64,000 bases of DNA, taken from contig NZ_JABBGE010000007.1 in assembly GCF_012927245.1 (NCBI RefSeq), positions 1 to 64,000 of the forward strand, in the 5' to 3' direction. A program made the position numbers and the translations under genes. Numbering within the stretch: the stretch's first letter is position 1; every line of letters begins with the position of its first letter. Under the pieces are notes generated by a model, which worked only from the letters and a program-made list of their open reading frames with translations, had not been told where the DNA came from and searched no databases. Origin of the DNA: Streptomyces sp. R302 (GTDB lineage Bacteria > Actinomycetota > Actinomycetes > Streptomycetales > Streptomycetaceae). Positions 18,776-27,348 of this stretch are shown one piece after another.

Positions 18776-19614
18776 GGGGTCCCCCTTGCTCGGAGGGTGA
18801 GAGCGGTGCTCGCGATGGTGTCGACGACGGCGAAGACCGCGTAGACGCGGGCGGCGTGCGCGGCGGCCAGCTCCCGGCGGTGGGTCTCCTCGTCGAGCCC
18901 GGGCCGGAGTTCGAGGTAGCGCGGGTCGTCGTCGAAGAAGACCTCGCGCACATCGGTGACCCGCCGGTCCGAGCTGAGGCAGCGGACGAGTTCCATGGTG
19001 AGGAACTCCTTGCGGGTGGGCAGGTCGTGGGCGTAGGCGCTGATGGCGAGTCGGTCGAAACCGAACGGCGTGTTGAGCCGGTCGCTCCCCGCCTGGGTGG
19101 CGACGCCCAGCTCCAGCGCCTGGCGCAGCGCCTCGGCGCCGACGACGAGCGCGAGGTCGAGGGAGCGACCGTCGAGGACGAGGTCGCCTTCGTCGAGGGC
19201 GAGGCTGCTGCCGAGGCTGGGCGCGCCGTCGCGGGGGCTCTCGGCGGGGAGGTACGGGAGGACTGCGGCGTCCAGGTCCGGGCCGCGCGCCGCCGTGCCC
19301 GCGGCGGTCGCGATCGACGTGGCGGCGAAGGGCCCGGCGAAGGACCCGCCGGGGGCCGGGGCGGTGGTCGGCGGCGGCAGCCGGGGCGGGGCGGGGCCCG
19401 CCGTGAGGGGGTCGCCGGGGCGGCCGCCCGGTAGGGGGTCGGGTGGGACGGGTCCTGCCGTGGGGGTGTCGGCGGGACGGGCGACCGCGGGACGGTCGGG
19501 CGGGGCTGGCCCCGCCGTGGGCGTGTCGGCGGGGCGGTCGGGCGGGACGGGTCCTGTCGTGGAGGCGTCGGCGGGACGGTCATCGTGTCGGCCATGGGGT
19601 CCGGTGCCGGACAT
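18772..19614 (-). CDS. gp25-like baseplate protein with a long Pro-rich N-terminus
   Basis: The product is 280 residues. The C-terminal 190 residues have the gp25 pattern (DLALVVGAEALRQALELGVA, then GSDRLNTPFGFDRL, and MELVRCLSSDRRVTDVREVF). gp25 nucleates sheath assembly at the baseplate. The first ~80 residues are unusual: a disordered Pro/Asp/Thr-rich tail with repeats of the type RPADTPTAGPVPPD. The ATG at 19614 lies in TGATG with the PAAR-like stop. gp25 homologues are usually about 110-150 residues, so the extension is a real oddity; a later internal start cannot be excluded. Confidence 0.75.
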   Translation of the reverse strand: MSGTGPHGRHDDRPADASTTGPVPPDRPADTPTAGPAPPDRPAVARPADTPTAGPVPPDPLPGGRPGDPLTAGPAPPRLPPPTTAPAPGGSFAGPFAATSIATAAGTAARGPDLDAAVLPYLPAESPRDGAPSLGSSLALDEGDLVLDGRSLDLALVVGAEALRQALELGVATQAGSDRLNTPFGFDRLAISAYAHDLPTRKEFLTMELVRCLSSDRRVTDVREVFFDDDPRYLELRPGLDEETHRRELAAAHAARVYAVFAVVDTIASTALTLRARGTP

Positions 19615-19985
19615 CACAGGGTCTCCAGTACGGACTGGCCGGGGTCGGCGACCGTCCAGCGGTCGGTTCCCAGGCCGCTCACGGCGATCCCGCCGGCCGT
19701 GGCGAGCAGGACCGGGGTGCCGCCGACGGTCAGCTTGGTCGACCAGCCGTCGGGGGTCGCCGGGGAGATGGTGCAGGGCACGAAGCCGCCGGTCGTGGAT
19801 GCGGTGCAGGGCGAGACCATGCCCGGTACGGGGGTGGTCGGCGAACCGAACGTCACACCGCCCTCCTTGCCGGCGAGCACGACTCCCTTGCCCTTGACCG
19901 TGACCCGGGGGTCGCCGGTCATGAGCCTCAGCCTGCCCTGGTGGTTGCATTGGATGATCGCGCCTGCGACGAGTACGAGAGGCAT
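19614..19985 (-). CDS. PAAR-like spike-tip protein
   Basis: The protein is 123 residues and Gly/Thr-rich, with a PAAR/DUF4280-like pattern: AGAIIQCNHQGRLRLMTGDP at the start, then VTVKGKGVVLAGKEGG, and repeated beta segments ending GTPVLLATAGGIAVSG. Cys13, His15, Cys60 and Cys71 are well placed to bind one metal ion at the tip of a cone, as in PAAR proteins. It lies directly after the hub-spike gene (TGATG overlap) and before gp25, the classical position for the membrane-piercing tip. Confidence 0.8.
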   Translation of the reverse strand: MPLVLVAGAIIQCNHQGRLRLMTGDPRVTVKGKGVVLAGKEGGVTFGSPTTPVPGMVSPCTASTTGGFVPCTISPATPDGWSTKLTVGGTPVLLATAGGIAVSGLGTDRWTVADPGQSVLETL

Positions 19986-21733
19986 CAGCTGATCGCCACC
20001 TTCCCCTTGCCGATCGTGACGGTCACCCCGCCGGACGTGAGGACCACGTCGTGCGATCCGCCGTCGACGGTGACGTTCCCGTCGGCGTCGATCTTGACGG
20101 TGGTGCCGGACTTGTGGGTGAGCAGGAAGACCTCGGCGTCGCCTTCTTGGGGCCGCTCGCCGACCTCCGTGCAGGCCGCCGTGCCGATGGCGACCTTCAG
20201 GCCGATCGCCTCCACGACCCGTCGGCCGTCCGCGGCGATCAGGTCGTTGACGCCCTTGCCGGTGGGCAGCGCGGTACCGGCGCCGCTGGTGAGTCCGGTG
20301 GGCAGACAGAGCCACCAGTCGCCCTCATGGGACTTGGGGCGGTCCGTCTTGGGATCGTTGGGCCACAGGAAGCCGGCCACGACGGTGTCGTCGGTGTTGT
20401 CCCGTACCTGGTTGAGCAGGGCGCGCATGCCCTCGTACACCGGGACCGACAGGCCGACCTTGTGCCAGGCGAACGGCGAGGCGAGGGGCTTGTCGCGGCG
20501 TGTCGGATCGCCTCCGGTGATCGGCAGGTCGACGCTGGGCGAGGCCATCGCCTCGTTGGGCCGCTGGCCGCTCAGCACGGTCGCCACCCGCCGGTCCGGC
20601 TGTGCCCGGTCGATGACGCCGACGTCGACGGACGGGTTGACGGCGGCCTGCTCCTGGGCCTTGCCGGAGATCAGGTCGGCGATCGAGTGGGCCGTGGCCT
20701 TGCGGGCCAGGTCACTGAGCCGGTGGTTGCCGCCCTCCATGTCGAACTCGACCGCCCGGCCGCCGCAGGTGTATCCGCCGCGCGGCGAGAACGTGTGGGC
20801 GAGCTGGAGGATCCGGAAGCCGCGGAACGGATTCGCGTACCCCTCCACGCCGGCCGCCACCATCATTCCCGCCCGGAGGGAGGGGACACCGAGCACCGTG
20901 AAGTCGAAGGCCTCCACCTTGGCCGGGTCCTTCGGGTCGGTTTCGAGGGGCTGTCTGCCGACCGTGCCCAACTGGGCGGGTCGGAATTCGGCGAGCCGGG
21001 CGATCGTCATCGTCCTCGGCACCACGAGGCACTCCTCGCCACCGATCGCGGCGGCGAGAGCGGCCACCGGGGGGATGTGGGGGAACCTGCCCGCGGGCGG
21101 GTGCACGACGGTCTTGCCGCACTGGACCGTGCCGTCCTGGACGAGGATCTCGTACGCGTACTGGTCGGCGACCGCCCTGAGCAGCGCGAAGGCGTTCTTT
21201 CCGGTCTTGGTGATCTCGCGGAGGTAGGCGCAGGGTTCCGGCAACCCCACGACGTCGACCCCGGCGAGCCCCGCGATGTGCTTCGCGGCGTCGTGGGGCG
21301 TCGTCTCGGGCAGCGAGAAGCGGGCCCTGGGCGGGTCGCTCCCCGGGTCGGTGTGGGCGAGCAGCCGGTACGCGGCCTCCTCGTAGCCGGTGAGGCGGAT
21401 GGCCAGCGGGGGGTAGCGGGTCGCGGACCTGATCGCGTCGACCCTGCCGGACAGGACCACCTCCCGCCCGGAAGGGTCGTCCAGGTATCCGAGGTGGATG
21501 TCGACGTCGATCCCGCCCTCGGGACCGGCCTTCTTCTCCCCGAGCGCGCCGGTCAACTTCTGGTGCAGGTCGAGGGGCAGATCGGCGAAGGTGATGTCGA
21601 ACTTGCCGGGTTCACCGATCTCGTACTTGACGACGATCTCGGCGTCGGCGAGCACCGATCCGCTGCGGACGTCGTTCGAGACCTTCAGCCGCAGGCTCGG
21701 GAAGTCGATCGCGTACCAGAGGATCACGCCCAT
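19985..21733 (-). CDS. hub-spike protein (gp27-gp5 / VgrG-like)
   Basis: This 582-residue protein begins with a gp27/phage late control D-like hub (SVLADAEIVVKYEIGEPGKF, LTGYEEAAYRLL, ITKTGKNAFALLRAVADQYA). It continues through linker domains and ends in a short beta-helix (TVKIDADGNVTVDGGSHDVV) typical of trimeric spikes. It caps the tube and carries the PAAR tip. The ATG at 21733 overlaps the previous gene by 10 bp. No lysozyme domain is inserted, unlike T4 gp5. Synteny (hub, PAAR, gp25, J) supports the call. Confidence 0.85.
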   Translation of the reverse strand: MGVILWYAIDFPSLRLKVSNDVRSGSVLADAEIVVKYEIGEPGKFDITFADLPLDLHQKLTGALGEKKAGPEGGIDVDIHLGYLDDPSGREVVLSGRVDAIRSATRYPPLAIRLTGYEEAAYRLLAHTDPGSDPPRARFSLPETTPHDAAKHIAGLAGVDVVGLPEPCAYLREITKTGKNAFALLRAVADQYAYEILVQDGTVQCGKTVVHPPAGRFPHIPPVAALAAAIGGEECLVVPRTMTIARLAEFRPAQLGTVGRQPLETDPKDPAKVEAFDFTVLGVPSLRAGMMVAAGVEGYANPFRGFRILQLAHTFSPRGGYTCGGRAVEFDMEGGNHRLSDLARKATAHSIADLISGKAQEQAAVNPSVDVGVIDRAQPDRRVATVLSGQRPNEAMASPSVDLPITGGDPTRRDKPLASPFAWHKVGLSVPVYEGMRALLNQVRDNTDDTVVAGFLWPNDPKTDRPKSHEGDWWLCLPTGLTSGAGTALPTGKGVNDLIAADGRRVVEAIGLKVAIGTAACTEVGERPQEGDAEVFLLTHKSGTTVKIDADGNVTVDGGSHDVVLTSGGVTVTIGKGKVAIS

Positions 21734-22149
21734 CGCCGCGCCACCCCGATCACGATCCGGGAGCCGTAGTGACCGCCGCCGTTGAGGTTGCCGCGGGCCA
21801 CGATCGCCTCCACCAGCTTCAACGCCAACGGACCCGCCTGGTGGACGAGGTCCGGTTCGGGCACGAGCTTGCCGAGGAAGAGCACGCGCGGGCCGTCGGG
21901 GCCGGGGCCGGTCACCCGCAGCACCAGGTGACCGGGGGGCGTGGGCTGCAACGCGGGATCCATCGGCTGCGGGACCCGGCTCCACTCCGCAAGGTCGTAC
22001 AGCGTCTCCGGCGGATCGTCCTCGCCGCCCTCGAAGTTGGCGTAGAGGGCGAAGTCGAAGGCGGTGTCGCCGACCGGACAGCGGAAGACCTGGGGAAGCC
22101 CGGCGTCGGACTCGACCGGCAGACGGTGGAAGAGCGGTTCGACGGTCAC
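21724..22149 (-). CDS. small baseplate hub protein, plug-like
   Basis: This 141-residue beta-rich protein has PQVFRCPVGDTAFDFALYAN near the start and GKLVPEPDLVHQAGPLALKL and RGNLNGGGHYGSRIVIGVA towards the end. In Gram-positive myophages a small baseplate plug protein lies between the Dit-like protein and the hub, and size, position and fold propensity fit that role. Direct family recognition is weak. It overlaps both neighbours (ATGA with the Dit-like gene, 10 bp with the hub gene). Confidence 0.55.
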   Translation of the reverse strand: MTVEPLFHRLPVESDAGLPQVFRCPVGDTAFDFALYANFEGGEDDPPETLYDLAEWSRVPQPMDPALQPTPPGHLVLRVTGPGPDGPRVLFLGKLVPEPDLVHQAGPLALKLVEAIVARGNLNGGGHYGSRIVIGVARRWA

Positions 22150-22655
22150 AGTCCACCTCCCAGCTGGCGGTCCGGCGGGAGCATCTCGCTCACGGTGGGG
22201 ATCGCGACCGAGCCGGCGGCCAGCGCGAGGTCCAGGGCCTCCCCGAGGATGGCGGTCAGACTGGAGCGCGGTACCTGTTCCAGGTTGATGGTGACGTCCA
22301 GGGCGTCCCGCTTCTGGTTGGACTGGGTGAAGCGCAGACTGGTGATCTGCATGTCGAGACTGACCGTCATCCCGCAGACCACCGGCAGCCCGGCCACCTT
22401 CATCAACGGCGCCGTGGAACCCGCCAGCGCACGGGAGGTCAGCGCCATCGCCTCCAGGCCCTTCTTGGACAGCAGCCGGGTCCTGCCGACGAGCACGGCT
22501 TCGACGCTGATCGTCCTGGTCGTCGGCGAGACGAGCTGGGCCAGGCGGCTGCCCGCGATCCGGGCCACCTGATAGCCCTCGCTGAGGGAGAGGCTGGTGA
22601 CGGTGAACAGCGGGACCGCGCCGATCAGGACGGGAACGTTCACACCGGCGGGCAT
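22146..22655 (-). CDS. Dit-like / tail-hub baseplate protein
   Basis: The product is 169 residues. An N-terminal beta domain carries PLFTVTSLSLSEGYQVARIA and SPTTRTISVEAVLVGRTRLL, the pattern of Dit-like proteins of contractile Gram-positive phage tails, where these strands form a ring around the tube. The C-terminus (DMQITSLRFTQSNQKRDALD, VTINLEQVPRSSLT) completes it. It stands 22 bp after the tape-measure-like gene and overlaps the plug-like gene by ATGA, the expected order. A LysM domain as in Afp7 is not visible. Confidence 0.65.
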   Translation of the reverse strand: MPAGVNVPVLIGAVPLFTVTSLSLSEGYQVARIAGSRLAQLVSPTTRTISVEAVLVGRTRLLSKKGLEAMALTSRALAGSTAPLMKVAGLPVVCGMTVSLDMQITSLRFTQSNQKRDALDVTINLEQVPRSSLTAILGEALDLALAAGSVAIPTVSEMLPPDRQLGGGL

Positions 22656-22677
22656 GGTCCGCGCCTCCCTCGCCTGG

Positions 22678-25600
22678 TCATTTCTCCCCGGCCTCCTTCG
22701 GTACGCGCATCCGCTTGGCGGCCGGCTTCGACGACTCCTCGACGACCTCGTCGAGCTCCTCGCCCAGGTCGACGCGTACGCGGATGTCGGGCTCTTCGGC
22801 CGCTGCGGCCGACTCGGTGGGCGCGGCCGGGGCGGCTTCCTCGGTGGCCACGCGCTGACGCACTGCGGGCTCGGGCTGGGGCTCGGGCTCGGGCTTCTGC
22901 TCCTTCGGCTCGGGCTGACGCTCGGGCTCGGGCTTCGGTTCGGGGGGCGGCTTCGCCTCGGGCTGGGGCTTCGGCTTCGGCTTCGGCTGTGCCTCGGGTG
23001 CGGGTCCTGGTTTCGGTGCCGCTTGCGCCGCAGGCTTCGGCTTCGGCTTCGGCTTCGGCTTCGGCTTCGGGGTGGGCTTGGGTCCGCCCTTCGGGGCCGC
23101 CTTCCGCGGTGGCGCCGGTGCCCTCCGTTTCCTCGGCGGAGCCGTCACCTTCTTGAGGGCTTCCAGCTGCTCCGCCTCCGTCAGCCACTCCAGGTTGTGC
23201 CGGTACTCGGCGAACCACTGGGCGAAGTTCCGCTTGGCCTTCCCCCGCGCGGGCCCGGGGTCCTTCCACCCGTTGTTGCTGATGAGTTCTTCCTTGATCC
23301 TGGACATCTCGTGGATGACCCCCTCCCGGCCGGCCTGCTTCCTGGCCTCGACCAGTCGCCGTGTCATCTCCTTGTAGTAGTTGTCCGTGTGAAGGGTCTG
23401 GTGACGTGTGCCGGCCTCGGCGACGATCTTCGGGTCCATGGATGTACGGGGCAGATAGACGCCGTTGAGGGGGTCGTCGCGGGGGGTGATCCCGGCCCAT
23501 TCGAGGATCTCCCGCGCGGGCCCGGCGCGCCGGTCGCTGTCCGCGATGATGTGGTGCGCGTCGTGCCCGGGCGGCTGGTGCTGGCCGATCGCCTCCATGC
23601 GCGCCGCCAGCTCGCGCGACGCCCGCTCGGCCTCCCCGGTCTTCGACTTGAGTTCCTCGCGGACGCCGAGGCCCTCCGGTGGCACCTCGTCCGGCTCGTG
23701 GTGCAGCGCCTTGGACTCGCGCCCGGCCTTGGCCTCGGCCTCCGCCACGATCTCCGCGACCTGCCCTTCGAGCGTGCCCTGCGCCTTCAGCCCCTCCTCG
23801 AACCGCTCCAGGTGTTCCATCGCCCGCGCGGGGTCGGTCTCGGAGATCCGCCGGATCTGCCGCAACCCCTCTTCCATGAGTTGCGGGTCCTTGAGCCCGG
23901 CCTTCGGGAAGCGCTTGCGCAGCTGGTCGATCCGATCCAGTACGGGGGCCCGTTCGGCGGCCGTGGCCTTGACGCGCGGCGCCCGTGGCGGCGGGTCCAC
24001 TCTCCGCCAGGCCCCCTTCTTCCCCCGCTTGAGGTCGTCCAGGAACGTGCTGAACTCCACCGCCCTGCCGCCGGCGAGTTCCTTCTCCCGGATCTTCCGG
24101 AGCCGGGAGAGCATGGCGTCCAGGGCCTCCGGCCCGCCGGCGCCGCGGCCGTGCATCTCGCGGACGATGTCGATCCCGTACTGATGGACGGCCTCCATGC
24201 GCCGGCTCTCCCCGGCGAGCGCCGCCAGCAGATCCGCCTTCACCTCGGCCTTGGCCCCGATCCGGCCGAAGCCGATGTGGTCCAGCATCGCGGTGAACCG
24301 GGCGCCCTCGCCTTCCGGGATGGCGTCGACGATCCTGCCGACCTCGGCGATCTCGAAGCCGTCCTTCCCCGCCAACCGTCCGAAGGCGTGCGCCAGCTCG
24401 GGTGTGAGACCGCCCGCCTTGGCGCCGAGACGGTGCAGGGCGGCGGCCTTGCGTTCCAGGTCGGCGGTGACCGGACCGAGGCGCGGGTGTTCGAGGAACC
24501 AGGCCAGGGTGCTGCCCTTGGGCACGTCGACCTCGCTCAGGACCGCGCCGAGGCGGGCTCCGTCCTCCTCGGGAAGCATCAGCAGGAGTTCCGCCAGGGC
24601 GTGTTCGTCCTTGAGGCCCTTCAGCGCGGTGCTGCCGGCGTGCAGGGCCTCGGCCATCCGCGTGAACCGGGCCGCGATCTGCTCGCCCTCCAACATCCGG
24701 AGCGTCTTCAGGAAGCGGAGGACCGCGACGAGCCGCTCGATCTTGGCGAGTGCCTCGACGGCGGCCTTGATCTCCGAGATCCAGGTCAGCGCCTCGATGA
24801 TCACGGCCCACTTGATCCTCGTCAGCGCGCGCGGGCCGGCTCCGAGGAGCGCCGCCCCGCGCAGTGCGTCGACGAGCGCCGTCCCGATGTGGTGGACGAG
24901 CGCCTGCACCTCCTTCATCGAGGGCTGATGGCCCCGGCCGGCCAAATCGCAGATGACGAGGAGACGTACCAGTTGGAAGAGTCCGGAGAGGACCTTCTCG
25001 GGCTCGGTCAGCATCATCTTGAGGGCTTCGAGCGAAGACAGGACGAAGCCCGTCGCCGCTCGGGCCGCCTCCTCGAACTCGATCATCCGCTTGAGGCCGA
25101 TGACGGCGGTCTCCTCCTCCTCGACCGTCCGCGCGAGCCCGGCGTCATGCCGCAGCGACAGGTTGAACGCCTCTTCGACGAGCCCGAGGAACTCGCGCGG
25201 GGTGAGCGGCTTGTGGTCGCCGAACCGCTTGCCGACCACCTGGAGCAGCTCCCACAGATCGGGGCCCATGTCGGCGAACAGCTGCTCGTACAGGCCCGCC
25301 TCGATCAACAGGCCGCGGACGGCCTGCAAGGCGTCGAGGCCCTCCAGCGAGAGCATGATCTGGATGATCGCGTGCCGCTGTTCCTCGAACGTCAGCGCCT
25401 TGATCAGGATCTTCAGGTATTCCGCCCTCATCTTGGTGTCCGCCAGGGCGAACGCCTTGGCGTCCATGTCGCTCAGCTGGGCGGCGGCCTGCGCGGCGGA
25501 CGCGTCGTCCCCGGCGAGACCGGCCCGCACCAGGCGGTCGAGCTCCTGGAAGGTGTGGGCCGCCAGCTGCTCGGCCGTCAGCCACGGCTCGGTCTGCGAC

Positions 25601-26913
25601 GTACTGATCCGGAGCCAGCGGCTGCCCTGCTCCTTGCTGCCGTACACCCAGCCGCGTTCCTTGGTCCAGAGCAGGTTGACCCCGTAGCGGTGGCCGTCCA
25701 GGGTCGTGACGGTGGGCAGCACGGAGAACCCCTTGTACAGGCTGATCTCGTGCCCCTCCAGTTGCGTCTTCTGCACGGCGCTGCCGATGGTCTCGTCGGT
25801 GACGGTCGGCGAGGTGGCGACGGCCCAGTGGAGGCTCTCTTCGGTGCCGAGGGGGCCTTCGAGCACGGCGAAGGAGCGTGCGCCGAAGAGGTGGTCGCCG
25901 AGCTGGACGGCGTGGACGAGGCTGCGTGAGCGCGCGTGGCGGGTCGCCTCGCCCAGCATCACGAGCTGGGTGGCGCCGATGACCATCACGGCGCGGCCGT
26001 CGACCGGGCTCGGGCCCTGGACGACCTCGCTCAACGAGCGTTCCTCGTACACCACGATCACGGAGCCGTCCTCCTCGGAGCCGTCCTCCTCGGGGACGTC
26101 ACCGGGGGCGTCCCCGGTGTCCCCGGCGTCCCCGGTGGTCTCCCCAGGGGCGGGCTCCCCGACGGGCTCGGCTCTCGGCGGTGCGGGTGCCGACGGCGGG
26201 GCGGCGGCGGACGGCGGGGCGGCGGCGGACGGCGGGGCGGGGGTGGTCGCTTCGGAGGCCGGCCGCTCGGGCGCGGCGGGGGGAGCTTCGGTCGGCGAGG
26301 CGGTAGGCGTGGCTGCCGGTCCGGACGGCTGTACGGCACCCTGACGCTGCGCGCCCCGGCCCTCCCCCGTACCGGCCTCGGGCACGGGTGCGACTTCGGC
26401 GGACCCTTCGCGGTCCCCTTCGCGCTCTCCCCCTCCGGTGTCGGGAACCGCCACCGCGAAGGTGAGGCTGCTGCGGCCGCGCGGCGTGGTTCCGGCCGGC
26501 GGCCCGGGCTCCGATCTCACGGGCCCGGTCGTCGGAGCGAGCTCGGCCCGCTCCTCGGCGGACGCGTCCTCGACCGTCCCATCCTCCACCGTCTCGTCCT
26601 CGACCGTCCCGTCCTCGACGGCGAGGGGCCGTTCCGGGACGGCCGGCGGTGGCCGCCATGGAGGGCCGGTGGCGACCCCGTCGTCCGGTCGGCCGTCCGG
26701 TCGGCCGTCCAGGCGGCCGTCCAGCCGGTCGTCCTGCTCGACGGCCGCGGCGACCGCTCGGAGCAGGAGCGCCGCCAACTGCCCTTCCCGGGCCCGCAGT
26801 CTCCCGTCCCCGGTGAAGGTGACCGAGGTCGGCAGGTGCAGTCGCCGGTACGCGACGCCCCGTACCGCCGTCCCTCCGGCGGTGTCCGGTGCGGCGACGA
26901 CGGGCGGGTTCAC
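22678..26913 (-). CDS. tape-measure-position protein carrying an AHH nuclease domain
   Basis: This 1411-residue protein starts with ~300 disordered residues containing VEDGTVEDETVEDG and Ala/Pro repeats. Residues about 310-1080 are mostly helical, including hydrophobic stretches (FVLSSLEALKMMLTEPEKVL, IKWAVIIEALTWISEIKAAV). Residues about 1110-1200 hold an AHH-type nuclease domain: GHDAHHIIADSDRR, LNGVYLPRT, TRHQTLHTDNYYKEMTRRL. AHH is a toxin domain of the HNH/treble-clef group found in polymorphic toxins; AHH (1119-1121), Asn in LNG and His1171/His1175 are present. The last 155 residues are PKPKP-rich and disordered, ending in a KRMRVPKEAGEK tail. Position between the tube and hub genes is that of the tape measure. 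It may be tape measure and payload in one, or a payload that replaced it. The start overlaps the previous gene (ATGA). Confidence 0.75.
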   Translation of the reverse strand: MNPPVVAAPDTAGGTAVRGVAYRRLHLPTSVTFTGDGRLRAREGQLAALLLRAVAAAVEQDDRLDGRLDGRPDGRPDDGVATGPPWRPPPAVPERPLAVEDGTVEDETVEDGTVEDASAEERAELAPTTGPVRSEPGPPAGTTPRGRSSLTFAVAVPDTGGGEREGDREGSAEVAPVPEAGTGEGRGAQRQGAVQPSGPAATPTASPTEAPPAAPERPASEATTPAPPSAAAPPSAAAPPSAPAPPRAEPVGEPAPGETTGDAGDTGDAPGDVPEEDGSEEDGSVIVVYEERSLSEVVQGPSPVDGRAVMVIGATQLVMLGEATRHARSRSLVHAVQLGDHLFGARSFAVLEGPLGTEESLHWAVATSPTVTDETIGSAVQKTQLEGHEISLYKGFSVLPTVTTLDGHRYGVNLLWTKERGWVYGSKEQGSRWLRISTSQTEPWLTAEQLAAHTFQELDRLVRAGLAGDDASAAQAAAQLSDMDAKAFALADTKMRAEYLKILIKALTFEEQRHAIIQIMLSLEGLDALQAVRGLLIEAGLYEQLFADMGPDLWELLQVVGKRFGDHKPLTPREFLGLVEEAFNLSLRHDAGLARTVEEEETAVIGLKRMIEFEEAARAATGFVLSSLEALKMMLTEPEKVLSGLFQLVRLLVICDLAGRGHQPSMKEVQALVHHIGTALVDALRGAALLGAGPRALTRIKWAVIIEALTWISEIKAAVEALAKIERLVAVLRFLKTLRMLEGEQIAARFTRMAEALHAGSTALKGLKDEHALAELLLMLPEEDGARLGAVLSEVDVPKGSTLAWFLEHPRLGPVTADLERKAAALHRLGAKAGGLTPELAHAFGRLAGKDGFEIAEVGRIVDAIPEGEGARFTAMLDHIGFGRIGAKAEVKADLLAALAGESRRMEAVHQYGIDIVREMHGRGAGGPEALDAMLSRLRKIREKELAGGRAVEFSTFLDDLKRGKKGAWRRVDPPPRAPRVKATAAERAPVLDRIDQLRKRFPKAGLKDPQLMEEGLRQIRRISETDPARAMEHLERFEEGLKAQGTLEGQVAEIVAEAEAKAGRESKALHHEPDEVPPEGLGVREELKSKTGEAERASRELAARMEAIGQHQPPGHDAHHIIADSDRRAGPAREILEWAGITPRDDPLNGVYLPRTSMDPKIVAEAGTRHQTLHTDNYYKEMTRRLVEARKQAGREGVIHEMSRIKEELISNNGWKDPGPARGKAKRNFAQWFAEYRHNLEWLTEAEQLEALKKVTAPPRKRRAPAPPRKAAPKGGPKPTPKPKPKPKPKPKPAAQAAPKPGPAPEAQPKPKPKPQPEAKPPPEPKPEPERQPEPKEQKPEPEPQPEPAVRQRVATEEAAPAAPTESAAAAEEPDIRVRVDLGEELDEVVEESSKPAAKRMRVPKEAGEK
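22850..23110 (-). repeat. low-complexity stretch coding for PKP/PEP repeats
   Basis: The short unit GGCTTCGGCTTC and its variants are repeated on the plus strand. They encode alternating Pro-Lys and Pro-Glu dipeptides in the C-terminal tail of the AHH-containing protein. Such tracts form extended rods and also tend to expand or contract. Confidence 0.8.
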
Positions 26914-27110
26914 GGCGCCGCCCGCGAGGGTCCCACGGCCTCGGCCGGGACGATGTCGGGGTATCCCGCCTCGGCGATCTTGGCCCGGGCCAGCCTCAGC
27001 CGTGCCGCCAGCGCCTTCTCCACCACCGGGCCGAGGCGTTCGAGAGCGGCGGGCGTCGGGGTGCCCGTGATTCTCACGGTGATCTCGAAGTGGCAGGTGA
27101 TCGTGGGCAT
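26910..27110 (-). CDS. small contractile-system protein 2
   Basis: This 66-residue protein opens with MPTITCHFEITVRITG and continues into a charged helix (VVEKALAARLRLARAKIAEA). It resembles the preceding small protein in its beta start followed by a helix. It overlaps the tape-measure-like gene by ATGA. The pair sits between tube and tape measure, where phages encode tail assembly chaperones and where some Afp-like systems encode small DUF5908-type proteins. The specific role is not established. Confidence 0.55.
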   Translation of the reverse strand: MPTITCHFEITVRITGTPTPAALERLGPVVEKALAARLRLARAKIAEAGYPDIVPAEAVGPSRAAP

Positions 27111-27132
27111 GGGAACGCTCCGGGCCGCGCGC

Positions 27133-27330
27133 TCAGCTGAGGGCCTCGTGCAGGGCGTCCCACACCTCGGCGACGAGGTCCCGGCGGGTCTCCTCGGCGA
27201 TGTCTCCGGCCACCACCACCTCGATCGGGAAGTGGAAGTGGAGCTCCGCCTCAGGACCGGAGACCACGACGGGCTCGGGTCCCCCGGCCTCGGGCGGCGT
27301 GCCCTGGGGTTCGACGTCCTGCTGCGACAT
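27133..27330 (-). CDS. small contractile-system protein 1
   Basis: This 65-residue acidic protein has a disordered, Pro/Glu-rich first third. Then comes ELHFHFPIEVVVAGDIAEET and a helix (RRDLVAEVWDALHEAL). It is 18 bp after the tube gene and 22 bp before the second small gene, with which it shares the F-F-I-V-V-G start and helical end, so the two may be diverged duplicates. Tail-assembly chaperone or tube-tape adaptor are the likely options from position. Confidence 0.55.
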   Translation of the reverse strand: MSQQDVEPQGTPPEAGGPEPVVVSGPEAELHFHFPIEVVVAGDIAEETRRDLVAEVWDALHEALS

Positions 27331-27348
27331 AGGGTCCTCGCCTTCCGG

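Noticed and set aside
17454..19595. N-terminal extension of the wedge frame to 2147 residues
   Set aside because: The extension is Pro/Arg-rich, overlaps the well-supported J and gp25 genes on the same strand in another frame, and a coupled ATG at 17453 gives a normal start.
22597..25929. Plus-strand 1110-residue frame with GLGLGLGLLL-like stretches
   Set aside because: It is the antisense of the PKP-rich and helical parts of the AHH protein; composition is an artefact of GC skew.
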